Shown here: piece by piece, positions 6,824 through 12,469 of the stretch
How the letters are laid out: every line of letters begins with the position of its first letter
How positions within the stretch are numbered: the stretch's first letter is position 1
Origin: a virus
Length of the DNA stretch: 27,481 bases
Virus record (IMG/VR): IMGVR_UViG_3300043775_001061
Span: 1 to 27,481 of that record
Strand: one strand, 5' to 3'
Notes under the pieces: model-generated
The model's database searches: none
Seen by the model: the letters and a program-made list of their open reading frames with translations, nothing else
Told to the model about the DNA's origin: nothing
Position numbers and translations under genes: made by a program

Positions 6824-8347
6824 CTACGATCCTAGCCAAGAAGTTGAAACGCTTGTCCTACCATACGACCGCCTTATTTGCTTGTCAACGGGGGTGCGGT
6901 GGCCGACGGGGTACGCGAAGGTCACCGCGATGGCGTCGGCGGCGTCGGGCGAGGCCAGCCCCCGCGCCTTCATCTCCTTCTTGCCCTCCAGAAAGATCGT
7001 GCCCTTGCTGTCCGGCTTGATTCTGGGCGACGTCAGGTCGGACTTCAGCAGCTTGTCCGCCGGTATCGACGCCGTCTTCAGCCACTCACGCATGAGGCCC
7101 CACATCTCGGCCCGCTTGTTGCCGTACATGATGGGCTTCACTGACTTGTTCCCGAAGTTGACGCCCTTGATCTTGTAGCGCTGCTCCTTCAGGCGGTCCA
7201 CGACGCCGGCCCCCAGCCCGCCCTCGTCGATCACGACGAGCGCCGGGTTGTACTCCTCGATGGCCTCGATCACGCGCCCGACGATCTCCATCGTGTCGTC
7301 GCCTCTGTAGCGCTTGATGGCGTTCAGGTCGCGTCCCTGCCGGACGGCGATGACCGTCGCGTCCGCCCCGAACCGGGCCGGATCGACGCCGATGATGATA
7401 GGGGCGGTAGCGTCCTTGTAGCGCGGTCGCGCGAAGGCGTCGTCAACGAGATAAACGGGGATGAACTGGTCATCTCCAGCACTGGGAAACTCACCGTAGA
7501 CCTCGACGTGCGCCTGAACGCTGTCAGGACCGTACTCCTGGATGATCTGTTCATAGACTGCCTTGTCCGTTCCTTCGACCGACCGGGCATCGACCACCTT
7601 GTTGCGCCAGAAGTCCCGCTTGGCGTTGAACGCCTCGTAGAAGTACCCGGTGTTACGGCGGGGGTTCGAGAATGCCAGCCAGAAGCGGTTGGGCGTGTTC
7701 TCCGTAAAGAAGCCCGCCGACACCGCCCAGATCGGGTCCGCGATGCCGCTGGCCTCGTCGAAGATCAGCATCACGCCGTCGAAGTTGTGCACGCCCGCGT
7801 AGGCGTCGGGGTTCTCCTCGGACCACAGCCGGCCCTCGACGCCCCAGTAGCGCGTGCCCTTCTTCAGGTCGCGCTCGACCAGTTCTGTCAGCCACTTGGC
7901 TGGCATCACGCGGGTGGCGCTGACCTCGAACCAGTGGCTGTTGAGTGCCAAGGCCAGCCACTTGGTAATCTCGGCCCAGGTGACGGCGCGGAGCTGCGTC
8001 TCGCTGTTGGCCGACACGATGGTGGTGCTGCCGATGCGGGTGGTCAACATCCAGATGACCAGCCAACTGACGAGTGCCGACTTGCCGATGCCGCGACCCG
8101 AACTGACGGCCATGCGCAGCGTCTCGAAGTCTATCTTGCCGTCGTTGTCGCGGATGTGGTCGGCCAGTTCCTTCAGCACCTCGCGCTGCCACTTGCGCGG
8201 GCCTGCGAAGTTCTCCAGCGGCGTGTTCTTCTGCCCCCACGGGAACAGCCACATCACGAACTTGAGCGGGTCGTTCTTGAGCGCAGGCGTCCACAGGGAC
8301 GCCATAAGAGCTTGCTCGTCCTCCGCGCTATATTGTGGGGACTGCAT
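6824..8347 (-). CDS. terL: Terminase large subunit (ATPase and nuclease)
   Basis: 507 aa, ATG at 8347 with GGAAGAG 5 nt upstream. This is the DNA-packaging motor that translocates genome into the prohead and cuts it. Walker A is at residues 83-91 (SGRGIGKSA) and Walker B at 193-199 (MLIFDEAS), with a coupling-type motif near 225-231 (AFSNPRR). The C-terminal RNase H-like nuclease has acidic positions at D322 (IIIGVDPARFGAD), D374/E375 (VVIDEGGLG) and D468/D471 (SPDAADAIAV). Both domains look intact and length fits the family. Its start lies inside the last 20 nt of terS, the normal order. The nuclease may make either headful or cohesive-end cuts; sequence alone does not say. Confidence 0.95.
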   Translation of the reverse strand: MQSPQYSAEDEQALMASLWTPALKNDPLKFVMWLFPWGQKNTPLENFAGPRKWQREVLKELADHIRDNDGKIDFETLRMAVSSGRGIGKSALVSWLVIWMLTTRIGSTTIVSANSETQLRAVTWAEITKWLALALNSHWFEVSATRVMPAKWLTELVERDLKKGTRYWGVEGRLWSEENPDAYAGVHNFDGVMLIFDEASGIADPIWAVSAGFFTENTPNRFWLAFSNPRRNTGYFYEAFNAKRDFWRNKVVDARSVEGTDKAVYEQIIQEYGPDSVQAHVEVYGEFPSAGDDQFIPVYLVDDAFARPRYKDATAPIIIGVDPARFGADATVIAVRQGRDLNAIKRYRGDDTMEIVGRVIEAIEEYNPALVVIDEGGLGAGVVDRLKEQRYKIKGVNFGNKSVKPIMYGNKRAEMWGLMREWLKTASIPADKLLKSDLTSPRIKPDSKGTIFLEGKKEMKARGLASPDAADAIAVTFAYPVGHRTPVDKQIRRSYGRTSVSTSWLGS

Positions 8348-8744
8348 GTATCTCTTCCGCGACTAAGTCCAACACCCTGCGCTGCGCCTCTTCAAGCGCC
8401 GCCGTGATGGATATCTTCTGGTCGATGGTCACCTCGACGGCCTGTTTCGCAACCCAACCGTGTGAGTATCTCAGCATGTTCATGGCCGCGTTGGCGTCGC
8501 CCTCACGCGCCGCCGTGTAGATGGTGGTCGCCATCTCCTGCTCGCCGTCAGCGCGGCCCTTCATTTCGGCATAGCTGGCGATGGGGTCGAACTGCGTCAG
8601 TTGACGGTACTCGACCGGCAGCATGCCTGCGGCCAGAGCCAGCGCGTCGCCCTTCAGCCCCATCTTGGCGGCGTGATAGATCGCCTCCAGACGCGCCTCG
8701 GTGGCTTCCAGCTTGCGTGGCTCATAGGGGAGCGATTGGAACAT
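8328..8744 (-). CDS. terS: Terminase small subunit (probable)
   Basis: 138 aa if started at the ATG at 8744 (MFQSLPYEPRKLEATEARLE). An in-frame start at 8843 would add 33 residues coded by AT-rich and intergenic-type sequence and is less likely. The protein is helical, with IYHAAKMGLKGDALALAAGM (a small helix-turn-helix-like N-terminal unit that could bind the packaging site) and later EGDANAAMNMLRYSHGWVAK, followed by a C-terminal helix typical of oligomerising small terminases. It immediately precedes terL and overlaps it. No Shine-Dalgarno sequence is visible; a promoter 6 nt upstream suggests a leaderless transcript. The family assignment depends mainly on position plus the motif layout. 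Confidence 0.85.
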   Translation of the reverse strand: MFQSLPYEPRKLEATEARLEAIYHAAKMGLKGDALALAAGMLPVEYRQLTQFDPIASYAEMKGRADGEQEMATTIYTAAREGDANAAMNMLRYSHGWVAKQAVEVTIDQKISITAALEEAQRRVLDLVAEEIHAVPTI

Positions 8745-8750
8745 GGCGGT

Positions 8751-8779
8751 AAAGTAGCAGGGTACGAGGCGCAATGCAA
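8751..8779 (-). promoter_or_regulatory. Predicted promoter for terS, leaderless geometry
   Basis: On the minus strand: -35 TTGCAT (8779-8774), 17-bp spacer, -10 TACTTT (8756-8751), then 6 nt to the ATG at 8744. Transcription would start at or within a base or two of the start codon, and there is no ribosome-binding site in this stretch, so a leaderless message is predicted. The same geometry occurs upstream of the VRR-NUC gene. Confidence 0.45.
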
Positions 8780-8805
8780 CGGTAAAGGATTGTGTTGTAG
8801 AGGGC

Positions 8806-8905
8806 TTAAAAATTTTAAAATTTTTCTTGTGACCCCTGGCCACAGCACTAGCAGCGGGCCGCAGGGCCCTGTCCCCCCCCTGCCTCGAGGCCGCCGGCTA
8901 AATTT
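8806..8905. other. Structured region upstream of terS; candidate packaging (cos/pac) site
   Basis: An 18-bp perfect AT palindrome (aaaaattttaaaattttt, 8808-8825) lies next to a GC-rich stretch with a perfect 10-bp palindrome (cagggccctg), an 8-C run and CTCGAGG / GCCGGC-type palindromes. No convincing reading frame crosses it. Small terminases often bind next to their own gene, so this is a reasonable location for the packaging start, but no cut or binding site can be proved from sequence. It could also be a terminator/attenuator array. Confidence 0.35.
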
Positions 8906-9004
8906 GTGCGCCGCAACATCCAGCATGTAGGAATATAGTTCTATGCTACCGGGGATTGTGGTATGCGACTAGGGGTTGCGCGTCATGTGCTTGGGACCTT
9001 TTTG

Positions 9005-9304
9005 TTAATCGGCCCATGGATTGCGTGACGCCTTGCGAGGGTTCGGGTTCCAAGGCTTGTCGATTACGTTGCCGCGTTGGCCAACACGGAACAGGGTGTT
9101 GTTCGCTTCCATGTAGATTACGCCCTTGTTGCTGCGAACCGTCAAGCTGGCGGTGACGGGTAACATGGGCGTTAGTTTTTGCAGAATGGCCTTGCCCTGG
9201 CTCTTAGTCACATAGCCATAGGCATTGGCGCGGATCATCCAGTCCTTCAAGTCTGCCGGCGTGCGGTACGTGAACGACGGGTAAATAGTTTCGAGTTTAG
9301 GCAT
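9005..9304 (-). CDS. Hypothetical phage protein, 99 aa
   Basis: 99 aa, ATG at 9304 preceded by AGGAG at 8 nt spacing, which decides this start over an in-frame upstream candidate at 9340. The protein begins MPKLETIYPSFTYRTPADLK and contains DWMIRANAYGYVTKSQGKAI, a helical N-terminal part, then a beta-rich part with LTVRSNKGVIYMEANNTLFR. It has a basic C-terminus (NPNPRKASRNPWAD). No membrane segment. Its own promoter (9331-9359) stands 30 nt upstream, and no other gene is in the same unit, so it is monocistronic or continues into the region upstream of terS. Function unknown; a small DNA-binding regulator is possible from size and placement. Confidence 0.65.
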   Translation of the reverse strand: MPKLETIYPSFTYRTPADLKDWMIRANAYGYVTKSQGKAILQKLTPMLPVTASLTVRSNKGVIYMEANNTLFRVGQRGNVIDKPWNPNPRKASRNPWAD

Positions 9305-9330
9305 GTTTTTGCTCCTAGCGTTATTTCCGC

Positions 9331-9359
9331 ATAAAAGCATGCTTTCAACATGTGGTCAA
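9331..9359 (-). promoter_or_regulatory. Sigma70-like promoter for the gene ending at 9005
   Basis: Minus strand: -35 TTGACC (9359-9354), 17-bp spacer containing an acatgt...gcatgc sequence, and -10 TTTTAT (9336-9331). The start codon at 9304 with its AGGAG box lies about 27 nt further downstream. Both hexamers are 4-5 of 6 to consensus and spacing is optimal. Confidence 0.6.
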
Positions 9360-9544
9360 GCGCCGAGCGAGGCGAGGGGGAGTTGGGGTGCCATGGGCGT
9401 TATATTTTGCACTTTTGCATCGATCATTACACGCACCCAATCTTACTGTAATACTAATATAACAGTTCCTTCTAAGGTTATATAGACTAAACTACCCTAA
9501 TAACCCATATGCCGATAAATGCTGCGTTTTGGCCTCGACGCGAC

Positions 9545-9585
9545 TACCCCAAACGATACCCCACGACTACCCCACGGCCACCCCA
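9545..9585. repeat. Phased (T/C)ACCCCA direct repeats
   Basis: Four direct copies of TACCCCA/CACCCCA start at 9545, 9557, 9568 and 9579, spaced 12, 11 and 11 bp, close to one DNA helix turn each, so a protein could bind all copies on one face. The first three are TACCCCA, the last CACCCCA. Confidence 0.55.
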
Positions 9586-9591
9586 AAACGA

Positions 9592-9617
9592 AAACGCGCG
9601 GACTAAGCCGCGCGTTT
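9592..9617 (-). terminator. Rho-independent-type terminator candidate
   Basis: Perfect 10-bp stem aaacgcgcgg / ccgcgcgttt with a 6-nt loop (9602-9607). Read on the minus strand it is followed by TTTTCGTTTT, a U-rich tail, so it probably ends the transcript from the 9658-9852 gene. A second, 18-bp perfect palindrome (ctacggctt/aagccgtag, 9622-9639) lies just before it. Confidence 0.6.
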
Positions 9618-9621
9618 CCAA

Positions 9622-9639
9622 CTACGGCTTAAGCCGTAG
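9622..9639. repeat. 18-bp perfect palindrome next to terminator
   Basis: Sequence ctacggcttaagccgtag is its own reverse complement. It lies 4 nt from the terminator stem and about 18 nt past the stop of the 9658-9852 gene. It can form a hairpin only with a very small loop, so it may act as a protein-binding palindrome or help termination. Confidence 0.5.
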
Positions 9640-9657
9640 CACGTCTACAAATCGGCG

Positions 9658-9852
9658 TCAAGCGGCGCGCAACACGACGCCATAGCGGCGCTCGCCGTCC
9701 TTGTTCTTGTACGTTTCGATTTGCGGATCTTCGCACCACCCGAAGTCACCGTCTGCAATCATGTTGTGGGCGGCGTCAACGGCGCGTTCGTGAGTGCGAT
9801 AGCCCCAGGCATACCAGTGATAGAGCGTACCCTTGCGAAGTATGGCGTTCAT
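9658..9852 (-). CDS. Hypothetical small protein, 64 aa
   Basis: 64 aa, ATG at 9852 with AGAGGAGAG upstream. Sequence starts MNAILRKGTLYHWYAWGYRT, with many aromatic residues, followed by AVDAAHNMIADGDFGWCEDP and a basic/charged end (NKDGERRYGVVLRAA). No membrane segment. It is the first and probably only gene of the minus transcript from the 9882-9910 promoter and ends just before the terminator hairpin. It therefore forms a divergent pair with the plus-strand early genes. Not recognised; size suggests a host-takeover or regulatory protein, which is inference. Confidence 0.62.
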   Translation of the reverse strand: MNAILRKGTLYHWYAWGYRTHERAVDAAHNMIADGDFGWCEDPQIETYKNKDGERRYGVVLRAA

Positions 9853-9881
9853 TGTTCACACTCTCCTCTGTTGATGGGGAT

Positions 9882-9910
9882 AACCTAGCACAAGCGCCAA
9901 CATGCTGCAA
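9882..9910 (-). promoter_or_regulatory. Promoter for the 9658-9852 gene
   Basis: Minus strand: -35 TTGCAG (9910-9905), 17-bp spacer, -10 TAGGTT (9887-9882). The -10 is weak (3/6) but is identical to the -10 of the divergent promoter on the plus strand. The AGAGGAGAG box and ATG at 9852 follow. Confidence 0.5.
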
Positions 9911-9943
9911 CATAATTCTTTACGCTCAGATGAAAAGAAATGT

Positions 9944-9972
9944 TTGACAAGCTTCCGAATGCCTGTTAGGTT
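9944..9972 (+). promoter_or_regulatory. Promoter for plus-strand early operon
   Basis: Consensus -35 TTGACA (9944-9949), 17-bp spacer, -10 TAGGTT (9967-9972), followed by AAAGAGG and the ATG at 10007. The -35 is perfect; the -10 is weak and lies within the 14-bp operator-like repeat, suggesting that its activity is regulated. Confidence 0.6.
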
Positions 9973-10006
9973 ATCCCCATAGCAACACGAAAAGAGGACA
10001 ACGACA

Positions 10007-10228
10007 ATGGTTGATTTCATCGAAGGCCTTCCGTCCGACGACGGCGCAGTGCGCGACGGATACACTCAGGAAGTCCATGCGTTCGCTGGCGAGGGTCTGG
10101 AGCTGTACCTGCTTGTGCAGCCTGACACTGACTTCGACGACTACTTCAAGGCATGGGACATGGATGCGCAAGAGTTCATCCTTGTCAGCGGTTGGATGTT
10201 CAACGTGGAAGTACAAGAAATTGTTTGA
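10007..10228 (+). CDS. Small acidic hypothetical protein, first early gene
   Basis: 73 aa, ATG at 10007 with AAAGAGGACAACGACA upstream. It is strongly acidic: DFIEGLPSDDGAV, then PDTDFDDYFKAWDMDAQEFI, with a hydrophobic/aromatic core (ELYLLV, FILVSGWMFNVEVQEIV). The low pI and size are typical of phage early inhibitors that mimic DNA or bind host proteins, but no family is recognised. Its stop codon lies inside the -35 of the next promoter (10225-10253), so this gene and the following ones can be read from separate starts. Confidence 0.65.
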   Translation: MVDFIEGLPSDDGAVRDGYTQEVHAFAGEGLELYLLVQPDTDFDDYFKAWDMDAQEFILVSGWMFNVEVQEIV

Positions 10229-10253
10229 CAACACTTACCACCGTCTATAATAT
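10225..10253 (+). promoter_or_regulatory. Strong sigma70-like promoter
   Basis: TTGACA (10225-10230), 17-bp spacer, TAATAT (10248-10253). This is the best promoter match in the window. The -10 runs into ATATCCACA, a one-mismatch DnaA box, similar to the TTATCCCCA at the other two early promoters. It would drive the gene at 10287 and the operon after it. Confidence 0.7.
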
Positions 10254-10286
10254 CCACAAACACAAGCAACTAGGGGAAACAATCCA

Positions 10287-10556
10287 ATGCCGACCATGTC
10301 AGAGATTAACGATACCAGACGCTGCGCAATCTTCACAAAGTACCTTGGACCGACCAACTACAGGCCCGGCCGCATCAAGGCATGGGCCAAGTCTGGCGGC
10401 AAGCTGTCAGTCACGATCAGATATCCTCACGAACTGAGCCAGTCGCAGGCGCACGCTGCGGCCGCCGTCGCCTTGTGCGACAAGATGGGCTGGACGTTTG
10501 GTCTACTGCATCAAGCGCACACTGAGAACGGCTGCGTTTTTGTGATGGGGCGCTAA
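10287..10556 (+). CDS. Hypothetical protein, 89 aa
   Basis: 89 aa, ATG at 10287 preceded by TAGGGGAAACAATCCA. The sequence has MSEINDTRRCAIFTKYLGPT, NYRPGRIKAWAKSGGKLSVT and a C-terminal CVFVMGR. The pattern KYLGPTNxRPxRIKA with a Lys/Arg-rich loop and alternating beta strands resembles small phage or plasmid proteins that are unnamed. The order of short beta, helix (QAHAAAAVALCDKMGW), beta suggests a mixed alpha/beta fold. First gene after the 10225-10253 promoter; function unknown. Confidence 0.65.
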   Translation: MPTMSEINDTRRCAIFTKYLGPTNYRPGRIKAWAKSGGKLSVTIRYPHELSQSQAHAAAAVALCDKMGWTFGLLHQAHTENGCVFVMGR

Positions 10557-10557
10557 C

Positions 10558-10749
10558 ATGTTGAGCATTGACAGCGAATGTTGGTCATTGCGTTACCACG
10601 GCGGACGCGATGCAATGGTGACGCAGCGCGCCACAAAGATAACGCGGTGGGTGCCGCGGCATACGTTGCCGGATGATATGAAACTGGCGCTTATGTCAGA
10701 ATATGGCTTTAGCAGCGTTTGCCGCAAAGCCTTTCACGGTGAGGAATGA
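10558..10749 (+). CDS. Hypothetical protein, 63 aa
   Basis: 63 aa, ATG at 10558, one base after the previous stop (TAA-C-ATG), so probably translated by re-initiation. Sequence includes MLSIDSECWSLRYHGGRDAM and ITRWVPRHTLPDDMKLALMS, basic in the middle, with two cysteines. No motif I can name. Its stop is directly followed by a short membrane-peptide gene. Confidence 0.55.
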   Translation: MLSIDSECWSLRYHGGRDAMVTQRATKITRWVPRHTLPDDMKLALMSEYGFSSVCRKAFHGEE

Positions 10750-10751
10750 TC

Positions 10752-10844
10752 ATGCTCAACCTTGCCCTACAGCTTGCCAAAGTCGCGGCGCTGCTATTCG
10801 CGTCCTACGCATTCGTTTTCGTTTTCTTCATCATCACACCATAG
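10752..10844 (+). CDS. 30-aa single-pass membrane peptide
   Basis: 30 aa, ATG at 10752 preceded by GTGAGGAATGATC. Sequence MLNLALQLAKVAALLFASYA then FVFVFFIITP is almost wholly hydrophobic after the first Lys, i.e. one transmembrane helix. It fits between two coupled genes, with an AGGAGG for the next gene overlapping its end. It is real by position and coding tone, but too short for any family call. Small membrane peptides recur in this operon. Confidence 0.5.
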   Translation: MLNLALQLAKVAALLFASYAFVFVFFIITP

Positions 10845-10853
10845 GAGGATACA

Positions 10854-11144
10854 GTGTTCTACATTCCCGTTACCGCTACGGTCTGGAAGGATGGCATTGT
10901 GCTATTCGAGACGGATTGCGAAGCCCGCATAGAATACGAAATCGTCGACGGGCTGCCGGATTGGGACGTGACCGAGTTTCATTTCGACGCGGTCGGTACT
11001 GAGCCCGGCAAGCGCATTTATACCAAGATCACCCGCACGGAACCGCTATTCAAAATCCTCTATCAGGATCTTGACCGTGAATGGCTGCATGAACAAGTCA
11101 TGGAAGCCGTAATCAGCAACGGGGAGATCAGCCGCTATGCGTGA
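10854..11144 (+). CDS. Hypothetical protein, 96 aa, GTG start
   Basis: 96 aa, start GTG at 10854 with an excellent AGGAGGATACA box 5-6 nt upstream, which decides this start. The protein (YIPVTATVWKDGIVLFETDC...) has a beta-rich N-terminal half and an acidic C-terminal helix (LYQDLDREWLHEQVMEAVIS). It overlaps the next gene by 8 nt. No catalytic motif. A small phage early protein with unknown role. Confidence 0.6.
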   Translation: MFYIPVTATVWKDGIVLFETDCEARIEYEIVDGLPDWDVTEFHFDAVGTEPGKRIYTKITRTEPLFKILYQDLDREWLHEQVMEAVISNGEISRYA

Positions 11145-11400
11145 CTATACGGACATGATGAACATGGCGCCGGCGGAACTGGTCCGGCATGCGCTTGATT
11201 GCGCCAAGGTGGGCATTCTCTCGATTGCGCTTGTGGAAGCGCTGGCGGTGCAGTTGAGAGACACCGACGAGCTATGCGAGAAACTGCACCACGAGAACGC
11301 GGGCTTGCAGGTTGACCTGGACGAAGCGATAAACGCGCGCGACGAGTGGCATGGTCTCGCCGAACAACTGAACGGCGTGGTGAAAGAATGGAACCGTTGA
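11137..11400 (+). CDS. Coiled-coil hypothetical protein
   Basis: 87 aa, ATG at 11137, overlapping the previous gene by 8 nt. The N-terminal half (MMNMAPAELVRHALDCAKVG) is helical and hydrophobic. The rest, LRDTDELCEKLHHENAGLQV and DLDEAINARDEWHGLAEQLN, has heptad-like Leu/Ile spacing for a coiled coil. Its ORF region also contains the next start at 11388, within 13 nt of its stop. Not recognised; possibly an oligomeric regulator or scaffold-like protein. Confidence 0.58.
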   Translation: MRDYTDMMNMAPAELVRHALDCAKVGILSIALVEALAVQLRDTDELCEKLHHENAGLQVDLDEAINARDEWHGLAEQLNGVVKEWNR

Positions 11401-11642
11401 GCGCGCACTGGCAAGCAAACGTCGCCGGCCTTGACGACGTCGACCTGTTGCGTTTCCTGGCGGCCGTCAAGATCCGCCTGGACAATCACGCGGCAGCGCT
11501 AGAGGCGGCCGCGCAGGAAGCCCGGCGCCGGAACCTGCTCCCGACAGAAAAGGACGGCACCAAGGTGCCGCCTAGTCTGCATGTGGGGAAGGAAACGAGT
11601 GCAACTGTAACAGAAAGCGTGACAGATGGAAAGAGAATTTAG
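11388..11642 (+). CDS. Hypothetical helical protein, 84 aa
   Basis: 84 aa. I chose the ATG at 11388 (MEPLSAHWQANVAGLDDVDL) because GAAAG lies upstream and the longer frame from 11346 would largely overlap the preceding gene. A central helix RFLAAVKIRLDNHAAALEAA and QEARRRNLLPTEKDG points to an Ala/Glu/Arg-rich coil; the C-terminus is polar. Its last 17 nt overlap the start of the DnaA-IV-like gene, suggesting coupling. Function unknown. Confidence 0.55.
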   Translation: MEPLSAHWQANVAGLDDVDLLRFLAAVKIRLDNHAAALEAAAQEARRRNLLPTEKDGTKVPPSLHVGKETSATVTESVTDGKRI

Positions 11643-12000
11643 CATTGCCCGGCTCTGGCAGGCGCACCAAGCCCACATGGCGGAACAGCGCCGCCGCTAT
11701 CCCGCAAAGCGGATCGTGGCCGCCGTGGCGGAGGCTCACGAGCTGACGGTAGACGAGCTGCACAGCATCCGGCGCCCGCGCCGCTACTGCCACGCGCGCC
11801 ACCACGCGGCCTGGGAACTACGCCGACGCCGGCAGGACCTGGGCCTGAGCCAGATTGCGGCGCACATCAACCGGGCGGACCACACGACCGCCCACCACAG
11901 CTACACGACGTTCGCGCGCATGGTGGCGCAGGGCCGCTACGCTGCCGAGCGCGCCCGCGTCGAGGCCATTCTGGCGGAGGACGCATGCTCTTCTTTATAG
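11626..12000 (+). CDS. DnaA domain IV-like DNA-binding protein
   Basis: 124 aa, ATG at 11626. The central part, VAEAHELTVDELHSIRRPRR then YCHARHHAAWELRRRRQDLG and LSQIAAHINRADHTTAHHSY, matches the C-terminal double-stranded DNA-binding domain of DnaA. In DnaA the signature is an Arg-rich helix, an ARHxAxYLxR segment, LSxIGxxxGxRDHTT and a final His/Tyr stretch; here RHHAAWELRR and RADHTTAHHS fit. No AAA+ domain I-III is present, so it cannot hydrolyse ATP or open an origin by itself. It probably binds DnaA boxes to regulate transcription or steer the host DnaA. Such stand-alone DnaA-IV proteins occur in alphaproteobacterial phages and genomes. Sites resembling DnaA boxes sit at three nearby promoters. 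Confidence 0.85.
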   Translation: MEREFSIARLWQAHQAHMAEQRRRYPAKRIVAAVAEAHELTVDELHSIRRPRRYCHARHHAAWELRRRRQDLGLSQIAAHINRADHTTAHHSYTTFARMVAQGRYAAERARVEAILAEDACSSL

Positions 12001-12128
12001 GCTTTGCCGCCGGCGCCCTCATGGGGACGGCCGCCCTTTACTTCACGCTGCTACGGCGGCCAGCCCCACCACCCGTTCCCAAAGTAACAACACGCTTAAC
12101 CAACAGAGAAAGGACGATAGAACTATGA
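11985..12128 (+). CDS. 47-aa small membrane protein
   Basis: 47 aa, ATG at 11985, overlapping the DnaA-IV-like gene by 16 nt. It begins MLFFIGFAAGALMGTAALYF, one clear transmembrane helix, followed by TLLRRPAPPPVPKVTTRLTN and a charged end. Topology: N-terminal membrane anchor with a proline-rich and basic cytoplasmic or periplasmic tail, like small phage membrane factors. The next gene starts inside its stop codon (ATGA). Function unknown; one of several tiny membrane peptides here. Confidence 0.55.
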   Translation: MLFFIGFAAGALMGTAALYFTLLRRPAPPPVPKVTTRLTNRERTIEL

Positions 12129-12322
12129 GCCTGCAAAAGATGATTTCGGACGTCGAAACCGAACGCGCGCACAATCGCGTGATGGGCACAAGCCTTTCGG
12201 AACAATTGCGCGAGATGAAACTACGCCACGGTGAGGAAATCGACGCCCTGATCGACGCCCTGCAAATTGAAATCGAGGCCCGCGACCAGGCCCTCTATGC
12301 GATGGTGAACGGCAATGCCTGA
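12125..12322 (+). CDS. Coiled-coil hypothetical protein, 65 aa
   Basis: 65 aa, ATG at 12125, within the ATGA junction with the previous membrane protein and preceded by GAAAGGACGATAGAACT. The sequence MSLQKMISDVETERAHNRVM then GTSLSEQLREMKLRHGEEID is acidic/helical with heptads, ending in IEIEARDQALYAMVNGNA. The longer frame open from 11855 is a shadow of the upstream genes. Its end overlaps the next membrane peptide start at 12315. Probable oligomerising protein of unknown role. Confidence 0.55.
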   Translation: MSLQKMISDVETERAHNRVMGTSLSEQLREMKLRHGEEIDALIDALQIEIEARDQALYAMVNGNA

Positions 12323-12422
12323 CAACCTCATGCAATGGCTGCAATATGCATTCTTCTTCGGTGGCGCGGTGGGCGGCTGGACGCTGCTGATCATGTTTGC
12401 GCGTGAAATATGGCGGCGGTGA
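12315..12422 (+). CDS. 35-aa membrane peptide
   Basis: 35 aa, ATG at 12315. MPDNLMQWLQYAFFFGGAVG then GWTLLIMFAREIWRR: a short polar N-terminus, one transmembrane helix with a Gly-Gly hinge, and a basic C-terminus. It overlaps both the previous gene (8 nt) and the next tiny frame. Real by context, not recognised by family. Confidence 0.4.
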   Translation: MPDNLMQWLQYAFFFGGAVGGWTLLIMFAREIWRR

Positions 12423-12469
12423 TCGGTATCCTCATCGCCGCCGTGCTGCTGGCATGGCTTGACCTTTAA
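12410..12469 (+). CDS. Possible 19-aa hydrophobic peptide
   Basis: ATG at 12410 opens a frame MAAVIGILIAAVLLAWLDL ending TAA at 12467-12469, which overlaps the TAA of the convergent primase-helicase gene on the other strand. A 19-residue hydrophobic peptide of this kind could be a real membrane microprotein or merely chance in GC-rich DNA. It would need ribosome profiling to confirm. Confidence 0.25.
   Translation: MAAVIGILIAAVLLAWLDL

Larger units (their letters stand above)
9360..9657. other. Non-coding regulatory stretch with AT-rich tract, phased repeats and hairpins
   Basis: No gene of plausible composition occupies this stretch. It contains an AT-rich tract around 9430-9500 with an imperfect 20-bp palindrome (ctgtaatactaatataacag, 9446-9465), then four TACCCCA-type repeats (9545-9585), then two hairpins (9592-9639). 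An AT-rich element beside direct repeats and a hairpin pair is the general layout of a replication origin or repressor region. Which one applies cannot be decided from sequence. A plus-strand 60-codon frame here (9303-9485) has unlikely composition and no ribosome-binding site. Confidence 0.5.
9874..9980. promoter_or_regulatory. Divergent promoters with 14-bp inverted operator-like repeat
   Basis: Identical 14-bp sequences TAGGTTATCCCCAT occur in opposite orientation at 9967-9980 (plus) and 9887-9874 (minus). Each overlaps the -10 and start region of one of two divergent promoters. The shared core TTATCCCCA differs by one base from a consensus DnaA box (TTATCCACA). The layout is that of an operator pair serving both promoters. 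Binding by the phage DnaA-IV-like protein or the host DnaA is an inference. Confidence 0.5.

Noticed and set aside
8654-8926. 90-codon minus-strand frame through the terS upstream region
   Set aside because: Runs through the palindrome/poly-C region and the terS gene in a different frame; unlikely composition.
9303-9485. 60-codon plus-strand frame in the intergenic region
   Set aside because: No ribosome-binding site, odd residue mix, and it begins inside the promoter and start of the opposite gene.
11855-12322. 155-codon frame as a single long gene
   Set aside because: Its first ~90 codons read across the DnaA-IV-like gene and the membrane peptide in a wrong frame; the real gene starts at 12125 in the ATGA junction.
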